The position numbers were made by a program, and so were the translations under genes. The notes under the pieces are model-generated. The model searched no databases. It was not told where the DNA came from and saw nothing but the letters and a program-made list of their open reading frames with translations. A stretch of DNA of 64,000 bases from JBOFBH01 sp051657715 (GTDB lineage Bacteria; Actinomycetota; Actinomycetes; Actinomycetales; Angustibacteraceae): positions 186,001 through 250,000 of the forward strand of contig JBOFLF010000064.1 in the NCBI GenBank assembly GCA_051657715.1, written 5' to 3'. Positions 7,581 through 16,071 of the stretch are shown here, piece after piece (position 1 is the first letter of the stretch; each line of letters opens with the position of its first letter).

Positions 7581-8648
7581 ATGGACGACCCGGGCCGCCA
7601 TGTCGGCGTGAAAGCAGCTGGCGTGGCCGGCCTCGATCTAGCGATGGACCCGTCCCGCGGGTCGCAGCGCCAGATGCGGGTGGCGCTCGCGGTGAACCCG
7701 ACGTCCGGGCGGGCCAAGGGGGCAGATCACGCCGTTCAGGTCACGATGGCGCTCACGGCGGCTGGGGTGCGGGTGCACGACGTCTCGGGCTCGGACGCCG
7801 CGAGCACCGCTCAGCGAGCCGCGCGCGCGGCCCAGGACGGTGTGGACGCCGTCGTCGTGGTGGGCGGGGACGGGATGGTCCACCTGGGCGCCAACGTCTG
7901 CGCGGGTACCGGTGTCCCTTTGGGGATCGTCGCAGCTGGCACCGGCAACGACATCGCTGCCTCGTTGGGGCTTCCGGTAGGTGATGTGCCGGCTGCGACG
8001 ACGACGATCCTGGACGGGCTGGCCGGCTCGGTCCGGTGGATCGACGTGGCTCGGCGGACCGACCTCGCCCCGACCGACGGACCAGCCGACGAGCGAACGG
8101 ATCCCGCCAGTCCGCCTACCGGCCACCAACAAGCCCCCGTTTTTGTGGGAGTGCTCTGCGGCGGCTTCGACGCGCGGGTCAACGAACGGGCCAACGGCTG
8201 GCGGTGGCCGCGGGGAAAGCTGCGCTACAGCCTCGCCACCGCTCGCGAGCTGCCGGTGTTCCGTCCGCTGGACTACCACCTGGAGCTGGACGGCCAGGCG
8301 TGGCGGACGGACGCGATGCTCGTAGCGGTCGGCAACGGCACCCGCTACGGCGGCGGCATGCGCATCACCCCGGATGCCAGTCTCGACGACGGCCTGCTCG
8401 ATGTGCTCGTCGTGAGCCGGGTGTCCGTGCCCGAGCTGCTGCGGGTGTTCCCTCGGGTGTTCCGCGGTACCCACCTCGATCACCCGGCGGTCACGGTCCG
8501 CCAGGCCAAACGGGTGCGGCTGTCCGCACCGGACGTGGTGGCGTATGCCGATGGCGAGCGGTTCGGTCGGTTGCCGGTGGCGATCGAGGTGGACTCGGCG
8601 GCGCTGGGTGTGTTGGTGCCTCGTGGCGGTTTCGGTTCTCCACCGTAG
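7581..8648 (+). CDS. Diacylglycerol/lipid kinase (DagK catalytic domain)
   Basis: This is a YegS/DgkB-type lipid kinase of 355 residues that probably phosphorylates diacylglycerol or a related lipid. Visible motifs are NPTSGRAKG near residue 40, VVVGGDGMVHLGAN (GGDG loop), GIVAAGTGNDIAASLG, and the C-terminal GGGMRITPDASLDDGLLDV and FRGTHLDHP. The family GGDGT is GGDGM here. The ATG at 7581 has AGGAG (7570-7574) at good spacing; the longer in-frame start at 7506 would overlap tatC. The tatC-kinase-helY order is typical of actinobacteria. Confidence 0.9.
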   Translation: MDDPGRHVGVKAAGVAGLDLAMDPSRGSQRQMRVALAVNPTSGRAKGADHAVQVTMALTAAGVRVHDVSGSDAASTAQRAARAAQDGVDAVVVVGGDGMVHLGANVCAGTGVPLGIVAAGTGNDIAASLGLPVGDVPAATTTILDGLAGSVRWIDVARRTDLAPTDGPADERTDPASPPTGHQQAPVFVGVLCGGFDARVNERANGWRWPRGKLRYSLATARELPVFRPLDYHLELDGQAWRTDAMLVAVGNGTRYGGGMRITPDASLDDGLLDVLVVSRVSVPELLRVFPRVFRGTHLDHPAVTVRQAKRVRLSAPDVVAYADGERFGRLPVAIEVDSAALGVLVPRGGFGSPP

Positions 8649-8651
8649 GGT
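8646..8651 (+). promoter_or_regulatory. Leaderless -10 element for helY
   Basis: TAGGGT ends 6 nt before the helY GTG, the spacing expected when transcription starts at the start codon itself. No ribosome-binding site is needed. This rests on the hexamer and spacing only. Confidence 0.4.
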
Positions 8652-8657
8652 GAGGGG

Positions 8658-10757
8658 GTGGCCAGCCCTGCGGAGCGGTATTCGGCCGCCCGGCTCCGCC
8701 GACTCGACGACCGCGGTGAGCTCGGGGCCTTCCGTTCCCGTCTGGGCTTCGAGCTGGACCCCTTCCAGGTGCATGCCTGCCGGGCTCTGGAGGCCGGTCG
8801 CGGTGTGCTGGTCGCGGCTCCCACCGGGGCTGGCAAGACGGTGGTCGGCGAGTTCGCCGTCCACCTGGCCCTCGCGGCTGGGCGCAAGGCCTTCTACACG
8901 ACGCCGATCAAGGCGCTGTCGAACCAGAAGTACGCCGAGCTGAGCCAGGTACACGGAGCGGACCGGGTCGGTCTGCTCACCGGGGACGTCTCGGTCAACG
9001 GCGAGGCGGACGTGGTCGTGATGACCACCGAGGTGTTGCGCAACATGCTGTACGCCGGCTCGCCCACGCTCGCCGGTCTCGGGTTCGTCGTCATGGACGA
9101 GGTCCACTACCTCGCGGACCGGTTCCGTGGCGCGGTCTGGGAAGAGGTGATCATCCACCTCCCGGACGACGTTCGGGTGGTGTCGCTGTCGGCGACGGTC
9201 AGCAACGCGGAAGAGTTCGGCGCGTGGCTGGACACCGTGCGCGGCGACACCGAGGTGATCGTCGAGGAACGCCGCCCGGTGCCGCTGTACCAGCACGTGC
9301 TGGTCGGGTCCCGATGGTTCGACCTGTTCGCCGACTCGTCCGCCTCAGATACCGCTGACGACACGCAACCGACCGACGTGAACCCGCACCTGCACGCCGC
9401 GGTCCGCGCGCTCCAACGCCGGCTCTGGCCCGACCGCGGACGCGTCGGTGCGGGTGGCGGACCACGACGGCCCCGGGCTGATCCACACGCGGTCCGTCGT
9501 CCGGACGTGATCCGTCTGCTGGAGTCGCGGGGACTGCTGCCGGCGATCACCTTCGTGTTCAGCCGGGCCGGTTGCGATGCGGCCGTCCGGCAGTGCGTGC
9601 GCGACGGTCTGCGGCTCACCACGCCGCAGGAGGAGGACCAGATCCGTCTGCTGGTCGAGCGGCGAACCGCGGACCTCGATCCGGCCGACCTCCAGGTGCT
9701 CGGCTACTGGGACTGGCTGGACGGCGTGGCCCGGGGGATTGCCGCTCACCACGCCGGGTTGCTGCCGGCGTTCAAGGAGGTCGTCGAGGAGTTGTTCGCC
9801 GCGGGTCTGGTCCGGTCCGTCTTCGCCACCGAGACGCTTGCGCTCGGGGTCAACATGCCAGCTCGGACGGTGGTGCTGGAGCAGTTGACCAAGTGGAACG
9901 GGCAGACCCACGCGGACATCACCCCGGGGGAGTACACCCAGCTGACCGGGCGTGCCGGGCGTCGCGGCATCGACGTCGAGGGGCATGCGGTGGTGGTCTG
10001 GCAGCCCGGTCTGGACCCGCGGTCGGTGGCTGGCCTGGCATCCACCCGCACCTATCCGTTGCGCTCCAGCTTCCGGCCGACGTACTCGATGGCGGTGAAC
10101 CTGATCGCGATGGTCGGGCGGGAACGGGCACGTGAGGTGCTGGAGAGCTCGTTCGTCCAGTTCCAGACGGACCGCGCGGTGGTCGGCCTGGCCCGGCAGA
10201 TCCGCACCCAGGAGGAGGCGTTGGCGGGGTACGCCGAGGCGATGGTCTGCCACCTCGGTGACTTCGCGCAGTACGCGGCCCTGCGCACCGAGGTCGGCGA
10301 GCGAGAGACGGCAGCGGCCCGGGATCGACGGGCCGGACGCCGGGCCGCGATCACGGCCAGCCTGCGGGAGGTCCGCGTCGGCGACGTGCTGCACGTGTCG
10401 ACCGGACGACGTGGTGCCTACGTCGTGGTGGTCGAGCCGGACCGGACGGCCAGCCTGGACGGCCCGCGGCCGACCGTTCTCGGTGTGGACCGCCAGGTGC
10501 GTCGGCTGGCCGCCTCGGACCTGACCGACCCAGCTCAGGTGGTGGCCACGGTGCGCCTGCCACGCGGCTTCAGCGCACGTCGCCCGCAGTCCCGGAGGGA
10601 CCTTGCCGCGACCCTGCGTGCCGCCGTGCAGCAGGGTCCGCCGGAGTCGCCCGGTGGCGGAACGGACCCCGGATGCGGAACGGACCCTGGACGCGGAACT
10701 CGACCGGCTGCGTCGACGGATCCGCGCCCACCCGTGCCATCCCTGCCCGGACCGTGA
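8658..10757 (+). CDS. helY: DEAD/DEAH-box RNA helicase HelY, N-terminal and central part (frame breaks before the C-terminus)
   Basis: HelY is an Mtr4/Ski2-like ATP-dependent helicase, normally about 900 residues. This frame gives 699. It has motif I (APTGAGKT, residues 54-61), DEVH, SATV, the helicase C domain (AAHHAGLLPAFKEVVEELF, TQLTGRAGRRGID) and part of the linker region (VLHVSTGRRGAYVVVV). It then runs into a Gly/Pro/Thr-rich stretch and stops. The missing C-terminal helical domain is encoded just downstream in the frame one base further on (10603-11451). The switch must lie near 10620-10660, next to an 18-nt repeat. Sequencing error, pseudogenisation or real frameshifting are all possible. 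The helicase core looks intact. Confidence 0.85.
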   Translation: MASPAERYSAARLRRLDDRGELGAFRSRLGFELDPFQVHACRALEAGRGVLVAAPTGAGKTVVGEFAVHLALAAGRKAFYTTPIKALSNQKYAELSQVHGADRVGLLTGDVSVNGEADVVVMTTEVLRNMLYAGSPTLAGLGFVVMDEVHYLADRFRGAVWEEVIIHLPDDVRVVSLSATVSNAEEFGAWLDTVRGDTEVIVEERRPVPLYQHVLVGSRWFDLFADSSASDTADDTQPTDVNPHLHAAVRALQRRLWPDRGRVGAGGGPRRPRADPHAVRRPDVIRLLESRGLLPAITFVFSRAGCDAAVRQCVRDGLRLTTPQEEDQIRLLVERRTADLDPADLQVLGYWDWLDGVARGIAAHHAGLLPAFKEVVEELFAAGLVRSVFATETLALGVNMPARTVVLEQLTKWNGQTHADITPGEYTQLTGRAGRRGIDVEGHAVVVWQPGLDPRSVAGLASTRTYPLRSSFRPTYSMAVNLIAMVGRERAREVLESSFVQFQTDRAVVGLARQIRTQEEALAGYAEAMVCHLGDFAQYAALRTEVGERETAAARDRRAGRRAAITASLREVRVGDVLHVSTGRRGAYVVVVEPDRTASLDGPRPTVLGVDRQVRRLAASDLTDPAQVVATVRLPRGFSARRPQSRRDLAATLRAAVQQGPPESPGGGTDPGCGTDPGRGTRPAASTDPRPPVPSLPGP

Positions 10758-11451
10758 GCAGCACGCCCGGTGGGCGCAGCGGTGGACCCGGCTGCGCCGG
10801 GACATCGACGGGCTGCTCCGGCGGGTCGAGACCCGGACGAACTCGGTGGCGCGCACGTTCGACCAAGTCCTGACGGTGCTCACCGACCTGGAGTACCTCA
10901 CCGCCGACCACCGGGTCACCCCGGACGGCGAACGCCTGCGCCGGCTGTACTCCGAGCACGACCTGCTGATCGCCGAGTGCCTGCGGGGTGGCGTCTGGGA
11001 CGACCTGGACGGGCCGCAGCTGGCCGCGGTGCTGTCCGCGCTGGTGCACGAGCCCCGTCGGGAGGACAACGGGCCAACTCACCTCCCGTCCGGGCCGGTC
11101 GGGTCCGCGCTGGACCACCTGATGCGAACCTGGGCCCGCCTGGAGGTGGTCGAACGCGACCGACGTCTGGGATCGCCTCGCGAACCGCACCCTGGGCTTG
11201 CTGATCCGATGGGCCGGTGGGCGCGGGGGGACTCCTTGGACGTCGTCCTCAGGGACGGCGAGCTGTCTGCCGGCGACTTCGTCCGCCGTTCCCGGCAGCT
11301 CGTCGACCTGCTTGGCCAGATCGCCGACGTCGCTGGTCAGCCCGGGCTGCGTGGCAGCGCCCGACAGGCGGGGGAGCAGATCCGCCGCGGCGTGGTCGAG
11401 CGGTCGGTGGCGTCGCACGATCGACGGCCAGCGGAGTCAATCGGCCAGTAG
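10603..11451 (+). CDS. helY: C-terminal (DSHCT-like) part of HelY in a shifted frame
   Basis: This frame carries the C-terminal helical domain expected at the end of HelY. It begins recognisably with ELDRLRRRIRAHPCHPCPDR and continues with DIDGLLRRVETRTNSVARTF, VTPDGERLRRLYSEHDLLIAECL, and ends with DFVRRSRQLVDLLGQIADVA. The overlap with the upstream frame is 155 nt. Restoring one protein needs a single-base change (one base removed, or two added) near 10620-10660. An in-frame GTG at 10654 could start a separate polypeptide, but I see no convincing ribosome-binding site. The domain shows no internal stop, so the break is recent or artefactual. Confidence 0.8.
   Translation: MPRPCVPPCSRVRRSRPVAERTPDAERTLDAELDRLRRRIRAHPCHPCPDREQHARWAQRWTRLRRDIDGLLRRVETRTNSVARTFDQVLTVLTDLEYLTADHRVTPDGERLRRLYSEHDLLIAECLRGGVWDDLDGPQLAAVLSALVHEPRREDNGPTHLPSGPVGSALDHLMRTWARLEVVERDRRLGSPREPHPGLADPMGRWARGDSLDVVLRDGELSAGDFVRRSRQLVDLLGQIADVAGQPGLRGSARQAGEQIRRGVVERSVASHDRRPAESIGQ
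10655..10695. repeat. 18-nt tandem repeat at the helY frame break
   Basis: Two and a third imperfect copies of CGGAACGGACCC(C/T)GGA(T/C)G. Read in the downstream frame it gives AERTPD-AERTLD-AELDRL. Such a repeat is a likely site for replication slippage or an assembly error. Confidence 0.65.
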
Positions 11452-11457
11452 CTGATT

Positions 11458-11508
11458 GCCGATGAAGCCTGGTAGCCGATGAAGCCTGGTAGCCGATGAA
11501 GCCGGTTG
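11458..11508. repeat. 17-nt intergenic tandem repeat
   Basis: Three copies of GCCGATGAAGCCTGGTA (the last diverged at its end) lie just after the helY stop, between helY and the convergent exonuclease gene. It is non-coding in any frame I can support. Confidence 0.85.
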
Positions 11509-11615
11509 CCAACGAGCCAGTGCTCAGGGCTGCGGGCACACCCGACCCGGTTCGTGTTGCAGCAAAGCGGCTGCAGGTTCCGCCCTGACGGCCGCTCGCC
11601 GGGTGCGTCGCGCCG

Positions 11616-12617
11616 TCAGCCCGGTGCGTCTCGCTCGCGCTCCGCGAGCGCATTCCGTACCCGGGTCACGCTGCCCCCCAGGCCCCACCGCAGGACCAGC
11701 TCGTCCAGCCGGGCTGGGTCGATAGGTTCGATCGGCAGCGCGGCCGGGGTCGATGGGAGCGGTACGTCCCGCACCACGTCCACCACCGACGGGGCGACCT
11801 GCAGGTAGTCGCGGGCAGCTAGCAGCCGAGCCCGCTGAGCCCCGGTGACCGCGCTGTCGTCGGCGTCCAGCGCCCGCAGCAGCCCAGGCAGGTCACCCGC
11901 CCGCCGCACCAACGCGGCCGCCGTCTTCTCACCGATCCCCGGCACCCCGGGCAGCCCATCGCTCGGATCGCCCCGCAGCGCTGCCAGCGCGGCGTACTGC
12001 CGGCCGCCGGTGACGCCGTAGCGCTCTCGCAGCCGGGCCTCGTCGACCACGTCGAGCTGGCGCACCCCGCCGCGGGCGGTGTACAGCACGCGGATCCGAC
12101 GGGTGTCGTCGACCAGCTGGAACAGATCTCGGTCGCCGGTCACCACGTCCACGGCGGTCGCGCGCTGCTCGGCGGCGCGCTCGGCGAGGGTTGCGATGAC
12201 GTCGTCCGCCTCGTACCCCGGATGGCCGACGCGGGCGATGCCGAGCGCCGCGAGCACCTCGGCGATCACCGAGACCTGCGGCGTCAGCGCGTCCGGGACG
12301 TCCTCGGCGCCGTCTTGGCCGCGGTGAGGGTCCGCGCCGCCTTCGGCTCCCTGGGTGTCCGCTCGTGCTACCCGGTGCGCCTTGTACGACGGTATCGCCG
12401 CCACCCGGAAGGCCGGTCGCCAGTCGTCGTCCCAGCAGGCCACCAGGTGGGTGGGATGGTGGGCAACCACCAACGTTGCCACCATGTCAAGGAACCCGCG
12501 GACCGCGTTTACCGCGGTTCCGTCCGGCGCCCGCACGGACTGGGGAACGCCGTAGAACGCACGGAAGTACAACGAGGCGGAGTCCAGCAGCATCAGGCAC
12601 GAGGGCACAGGCCCCAT
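11616..12617 (-). CDS. 5'-3' exonuclease (Pol I N-terminal-like)
   Basis: This is a stand-alone flap/5'-3' exonuclease like the N-terminal domain of DNA polymerase I, 333 residues. Metal-binding acidic residues appear in MLLDSASLYFRAFYG, VACWDDDWRP, GYEADDVIATLA and VVTGDRDLFQLVDD. The helix-hairpin-helix GDPSDGLPGVPGIGEKTAAAL follows. An insert of charged residues near position 95 (GAEGGADPHRGQDGAEDV) is unusual. The start may be the GTG at 12608 rather than the ATG at 12617: CAGGAT lies 7 nt before it, as in a leaderless mRNA. Such genes often lie opposite helY in actinobacteria, for example in M. tuberculosis. Confidence 0.92.
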   Translation of the reverse strand: MGPVPSCLMLLDSASLYFRAFYGVPQSVRAPDGTAVNAVRGFLDMVATLVVAHHPTHLVACWDDDWRPAFRVAAIPSYKAHRVARADTQGAEGGADPHRGQDGAEDVPDALTPQVSVIAEVLAALGIARVGHPGYEADDVIATLAERAAEQRATAVDVVTGDRDLFQLVDDTRRIRVLYTARGGVRQLDVVDEARLRERYGVTGGRQYAALAALRGDPSDGLPGVPGIGEKTAAALVRRAGDLPGLLRALDADDSAVTGAQRARLLAARDYLQVAPSVVDVVRDVPLPSTPAALPIEPIDPARLDELVLRWGLGGSVTRVRNALAERERDAPG

Positions 12618-12738
12618 CCTGGCAGCCTCTGCTCGGACGAACCCAGCAGTCGCCCAGGCCGAGCCGGCGTCGTTGACGTCCGGTCAGGGCCTGGGTTCAG
12701 GACTGCCGTCGACGCGGGTGGAGCGCACGGTGCCCAGA

Positions 12739-12744
12739 TACGAT
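12739..12744 (+). promoter_or_regulatory. Candidate -10 for the acyl-CoA dehydrogenase gene
   Basis: TACGAT lies 33 nt before the ATG at 12777 and a GCGGGGG stretch sits at ribosome-binding distance. No strong -35. Confidence 0.3.
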
Positions 12745-12776
12745 CGTGCAACGCCCAGACCATCGCGGGGGACGCC

Positions 12777-13931
12777 ATGACCGCAGTCGAACGCGACCTG
12801 CCCACCGACGAGGCTCACGACCTGCTGGCCCTCGTCCAGCAGGTCGCCGACGAGCGGCTGCGGCCCCAGGTTGAGGAGTTCGAGGAGAAGGGTGCCTTCC
12901 CGCGGGAGCTCTTCCGGGAGCTGGGTCGGCTCGGGCTGCTCTCCCTGCCGTATCCGATCGAGTACGGCGGTGGCGGGCAGCCCGCTGCCGTCTACCTCCA
13001 GGTCGTGGAGGAGCTGGCGGCCGCCTGGGGGGCGGTCGGCATGGGGGTGAGCGTGCACATCCTCGCTTGCCACCCGCTAGCCGCCTTCGGCACCGACGCG
13101 CAGCGTCGACGATTCCTGCCGGACCTGCTGAGTGGTGACCTGCTGGGGGCGTACGGATTGTCCGAGTCGGCGTCTGGCTCGGATGCTGCGGCACTGCGCA
13201 CCCGTGCCGTCCTCGACCAGGACGCCAGCACCTACACCGTCACCGGGACCAAGGCGTGGATCACGCACGGCGGTGTCGCCGACTGCTACGCGTTGCTGGT
13301 ACGCACCGGCACCGGTGGTCCGCAGGGCATCTCTTGCCTGTTGGTAGACGCTGCGACGCCCGGAGTGAGTGCGGCGGCGCCGGAACGCAAGATGGGTTTC
13401 GGCTCCTCGCCGACCGCGGGTTTGGTGCTCGATGCCGCCCGGGTCGGGGCGGACCGCCTGATCGGCGAGCTCGGCCAGGGATTCTCCATCGCGATGTCCG
13501 CGCTGGACGCCGGGCGCCTCGGGATCGCCGCCTGTGCCGTCGGGATCGCCACCGCGGCGCTGGAGGCAGCGAGCGCCTACGCCCAGGAACGGTGGCAGTT
13601 CGGCCGGCCGATCCTGGACTTTCAAGGGGTGTCGTTCCTGCTCGCTGACGCCGCGACCCAGGTGGCCGCGGCGCGCGAGCTGTACCTGGCCGCGGCGCGT
13701 CGCCGGGACGCCGGCAAGTCGTTCTCGACCCAGGCCGCGATGGCCAAGCTGTTCGCCACCGACACGTGCATGCGGGTCACCACGGATGCGGTGCAGGTTC
13801 TTGCAGGGGCGGGTTACGTCCGTGACTTCCCGGTGGAGCGGTGGTTCCGCGAGGCCAAGGCACTGCAGATCGTGGAGGGCACCAACCAGATCCAGCGAGT
13901 GGTCATCGGCCGGGCGCTCGCCCGCGGGTGA
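12777..13931 (+). CDS. Acyl-CoA dehydrogenase
   Basis: This FAD-dependent acyl-CoA dehydrogenase has 384 residues, the standard length for short/medium-chain enzymes. Family features are LPYPIEYGGGG, AYGLSESASGSDAAALRT (FAD/substrate loop), TGTKAWITHGG, KMGFGSSPTAGLVLD, ERWQFGRPILDFQGVSF, VLAGAGYVRDFPVERWFREAKALQIVEGTNQIQ with the catalytic-base Glu in VEGTNQ, and the end RVVIGRALARG. The substrate cannot be read from sequence. Its place beside the lysine genes suggests butyryl-CoA or crotonyl-CoA metabolism at the end of lysine fermentation; that is inference. ATG at 12777 is the start, not the upstream extension. Confidence 0.92.
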   Translation: MTAVERDLPTDEAHDLLALVQQVADERLRPQVEEFEEKGAFPRELFRELGRLGLLSLPYPIEYGGGGQPAAVYLQVVEELAAAWGAVGMGVSVHILACHPLAAFGTDAQRRRFLPDLLSGDLLGAYGLSESASGSDAAALRTRAVLDQDASTYTVTGTKAWITHGGVADCYALLVRTGTGGPQGISCLLVDAATPGVSAAAPERKMGFGSSPTAGLVLDAARVGADRLIGELGQGFSIAMSALDAGRLGIAACAVGIATAALEAASAYAQERWQFGRPILDFQGVSFLLADAATQVAAARELYLAAARRRDAGKSFSTQAAMAKLFATDTCMRVTTDAVQVLAGAGYVRDFPVERWFREAKALQIVEGTNQIQRVVIGRALARG

Positions 13932-14027
13932 CCTGTCCCGCAGGTAGCCGACACCACTTCCCGGGGTGGGGGATGAAGGCCCGGTCCTCGCTCAGCCGAT
14001 CCAGCATCGGCCAGCTCGGCACCTCAG

Positions 14028-14033
14028 TAAACT
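14028..14033 (+). promoter_or_regulatory. Leaderless -10 element for the Lrp-type regulator
   Basis: TAAACT ends 7 nt before the GTG at 14041. This predicts an mRNA starting at or next to the start codon. Confidence 0.4.
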
Positions 14034-14040
14034 CGGACGG

Positions 14041-14481
14041 GTGGAGGACACCGATCGCGCGATCGTCCGTCTGTTGTCGGCTGATGGGCGGATGAGCTAC
14101 ACCGACCTGGCCCGAGCGGCTGGACTGTCGACATCGGCCGTCCACCAACGGGTTCGCCGGTTGGAGGAGCGCGGTGTGATCGCCGGCTACCGAGCCGAGC
14201 TGTCCGCGAGCGCCATCGGGGTGCCACTCACGGCGTTCGTCTCGATCACGCCACTCGACCCGTCCGCTCCTGATGACGCCCCTGAGCGACTGCGGAACCT
14301 GGCTGAGATCGAGGCCTGCCACTCGGTGGCCGGCGAGGAGTCGTACATCCTGAAGGTGCGGGTGGTGGGGCCGTCCGATCTGGAGGATCTGCTGTCCCGG
14401 ATCCGGGCCGCGGCGAATGTTTCCACCCGCACCACCGTGGTGTTGTCCACCCCGTACGAAGCCCGACCACCGACGTTGTAG
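14041..14481 (+). CDS. Lrp/AsnC family transcriptional regulator
   Basis: This 146-residue protein has an N-terminal HTH (DRAIVRLLSADGRMSYTDLA, then RAAGLSTSAVHQRVRRLEERGVI) and a C-terminal RAM/ACT ligand domain (ITPLDPSAP, EACHSVAGEESYILKVRV, LLSRIRAAANVSTRTTVVLST). Lrp-type regulators usually sense amino acids. It ends 57 nt from the convergent kamA, so it is the likely regulator of the lysine genes, with lysine or a product as ligand. That role is inferred from position only. The GTG at 14041 is chosen because the conserved HTH begins right there and a -10-like TAAACT precedes it. Confidence 0.9.
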   Translation: MEDTDRAIVRLLSADGRMSYTDLARAAGLSTSAVHQRVRRLEERGVIAGYRAELSASAIGVPLTAFVSITPLDPSAPDDAPERLRNLAEIEACHSVAGEESYILKVRVVGPSDLEDLLSRIRAAANVSTRTTVVLSTPYEARPPTL

Positions 14482-14538
14482 CGATCGTCGCCGGTCAGTC
14501 TGTCGAGTGGCGCGACTGTCGCAGTCAGGCGAGGTTGC

Positions 14539-15990
14539 TCAGGCGTGCACCGCATGGCTGGGCTCGACGTCCGTGTCACCGATCGGTCGGGCCTGAGGCG
14601 GGCCGGTCGCGCCGTGTTGCCGCCACCACTGCTGACCGGTCGGCGGCAGCGTGTCGATCGGGTCGTAGTACATGTACTTCCGGTTGAGCGCATCGACATC
14701 GGACGTCTCGATGGACGTCCGATAGTTCTTGGTCCAGGACGACATCCCGCGTTCGGTGTCGTACTGGTGCACCTGGTGCACCCACCGCTTGCCCACGAAC
14801 GGCACGTCGCACACGATCCGCGGGGTCGCGAACCCGGGAAGGTAGCCCATGATCGAGTGCTGTAGGTGCTGGGCGTGCGCCAGCGAGACGCGCCAGTGCT
14901 CGCTGAACGGGATCATGTCGCACATGTAGAAGTAGTACGGCGTGATGCCGGCCTCGTCCTGCAGCCCGAAGCACAGGTCCAGCAGCTGATGCGTGGAGTC
15001 GTTGACACCGCGCATCAGAACCCCTTGGTTGCGCACGTCCCGGACGCCAGCCTGCACCATCGCGCGCGTGGCGGCCGCCACCGCTGAGGTCAGCGACTGG
15101 GCGCTGTTCACATGGGTGTGGAGCGCCAGGCTGACCCCGCGTTGCCGTGCCATCGCCGTTACCCGGCCCATCCCGTCGACGACGTCAGGGCTCAGCCAGT
15201 GCTGCGGCAGTCCTATCAAAGCCTTCGTGGCCAGCCGGACATCCCGGATCGTGTCGATCTCCAGCAGCCGGACCAAGAACGACTCGAGGCTGCGCCACGG
15301 CACGTTCGCGACATCGCCACCGCTGACCACGACGTCCCGGACCTGTGGGGTGCGGCGCAGGTAGTCCAGCATCGCGTCGTACCGGTCCACCGGCTTGAGG
15401 TCGAACTTCAGCTTGGGCACCACCGGGGTGGAGTTGCCCACCAAGTCCATTCGGGTGCAGTGCCCGCAGTACTGCGGGCAGGTGGGCACCAGCTCGGCGA
15501 GCACCTTGGTGGGGTACCGGTGGGTGAGTCCTTCAGCCACCCACATGTCGTGCTCGTGCAGGGAGTCGCGGGTGGCGTACGGGTGGGACGGCCAGTCGGT
15601 GCGTCGGTCACTGAAGACGGGAAGCATGTACCGGCGTACCGGATCGCGGCGGAACGCCTCGGTGAAGTCCGCGCCGGCCGCGGGTAGTCCGTCGTCCTCG
15701 TTCGCCCCGGTAGCCGGGACCATGGTGTTGAGCATGTGCGGCGGCAGCAACATCGACATCGTGGCTCGTTCGGCCTGGTCCTGCTCGAGGTCGGTGTAGA
15801 AGCCCTCGTTCAACAGGTCGCCCATGACGCCGCGCAGCTGGCGGACGTTCTTCACGCAGTGCGCGCGTTGCCACTGCGCGCTCGCCCATTCCCGCTGTCC
15901 GACGTCCCGCCAGCCGGGCAACCGGGTCCAGTCCGGCTCGACCAGCTCACGTCGACGGTACGCATATGGCTGTTCTATCTGTGGACTCAC
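14539..15990 (-). CDS. kamA: L-lysine 2,3-aminomutase (radical SAM/PLP enzyme)
   Basis: KamA moves the alpha-amino group of L-lysine to C3, giving beta-lysine, using S-adenosylmethionine, a [4Fe-4S] cluster and PLP. The cluster motif is CPQYCGHC (CX3CX2C) near residue 170, followed by VSGGDVANVPW and the LHTHVNSAQS region. It is 483 residues, longer than EpmB-type proteins, with N- and C-terminal extensions. It lies divergent from kdd-kamD-kamE-kal, which fits a lysine-catabolic role better than modification of elongation factor P. The start is GTG, preceded by an AT-rich promoter region shared with kdd. Substrate specificity is inferred from the neighbours. Confidence 0.9.
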   Translation of the reverse strand: MSPQIEQPYAYRRRELVEPDWTRLPGWRDVGQREWASAQWQRAHCVKNVRQLRGVMGDLLNEGFYTDLEQDQAERATMSMLLPPHMLNTMVPATGANEDDGLPAAGADFTEAFRRDPVRRYMLPVFSDRRTDWPSHPYATRDSLHEHDMWVAEGLTHRYPTKVLAELVPTCPQYCGHCTRMDLVGNSTPVVPKLKFDLKPVDRYDAMLDYLRRTPQVRDVVVSGGDVANVPWRSLESFLVRLLEIDTIRDVRLATKALIGLPQHWLSPDVVDGMGRVTAMARQRGVSLALHTHVNSAQSLTSAVAAATRAMVQAGVRDVRNQGVLMRGVNDSTHQLLDLCFGLQDEAGITPYYFYMCDMIPFSEHWRVSLAHAQHLQHSIMGYLPGFATPRIVCDVPFVGKRWVHQVHQYDTERGMSSWTKNYRTSIETSDVDALNRKYMYYDPIDTLPPTGQQWWRQHGATGPPQARPIGDTDVEPSHAVHA

Positions 15991-16071
15991 CCTCGCATGT
16001 TACGTAAATATTTTCGATATAATCGCAAGAGAGCAGAAAATCACCTAGATAATGGCGAATAGGGAGGACAG
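15991..16071. promoter_or_regulatory. AT-rich divergent promoter region between kamA and kdd
   Basis: These 81 bases are strikingly AT-rich for this genome. A consensus TATAAT lies at 16018-16023 on the + strand. Small palindromes TTACGTAA and CGAT-ATA-ATCG overlap it. On the other strand AT-rich hexamers precede the kamA GTG. An AGGGAGGA ribosome-binding site precedes the kdd ATG. Shared control of both transcripts, perhaps by the nearby Lrp-type protein, is inferred. Confidence 0.6.

Noticed and set aside
9345..11069. Long antisense open frame of 574 codons across helY
   Set aside because: It is fully opposite a recognised helicase gene, is Arg/Ser-rich, and shows no domain; high GC makes such shadow frames common.
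11458..11508. Possible CRISPR or attachment site
   Set aside because: Repeats touch each other, with no unique spacers, and no integrase or Cas gene lies near.
14539..15990. KamA as an EpmB-type elongation factor P modifier
   Set aside because: Longer than EpmB and next to kdd, kamD, kamE and kal, so a lysine-catabolic role fits better.
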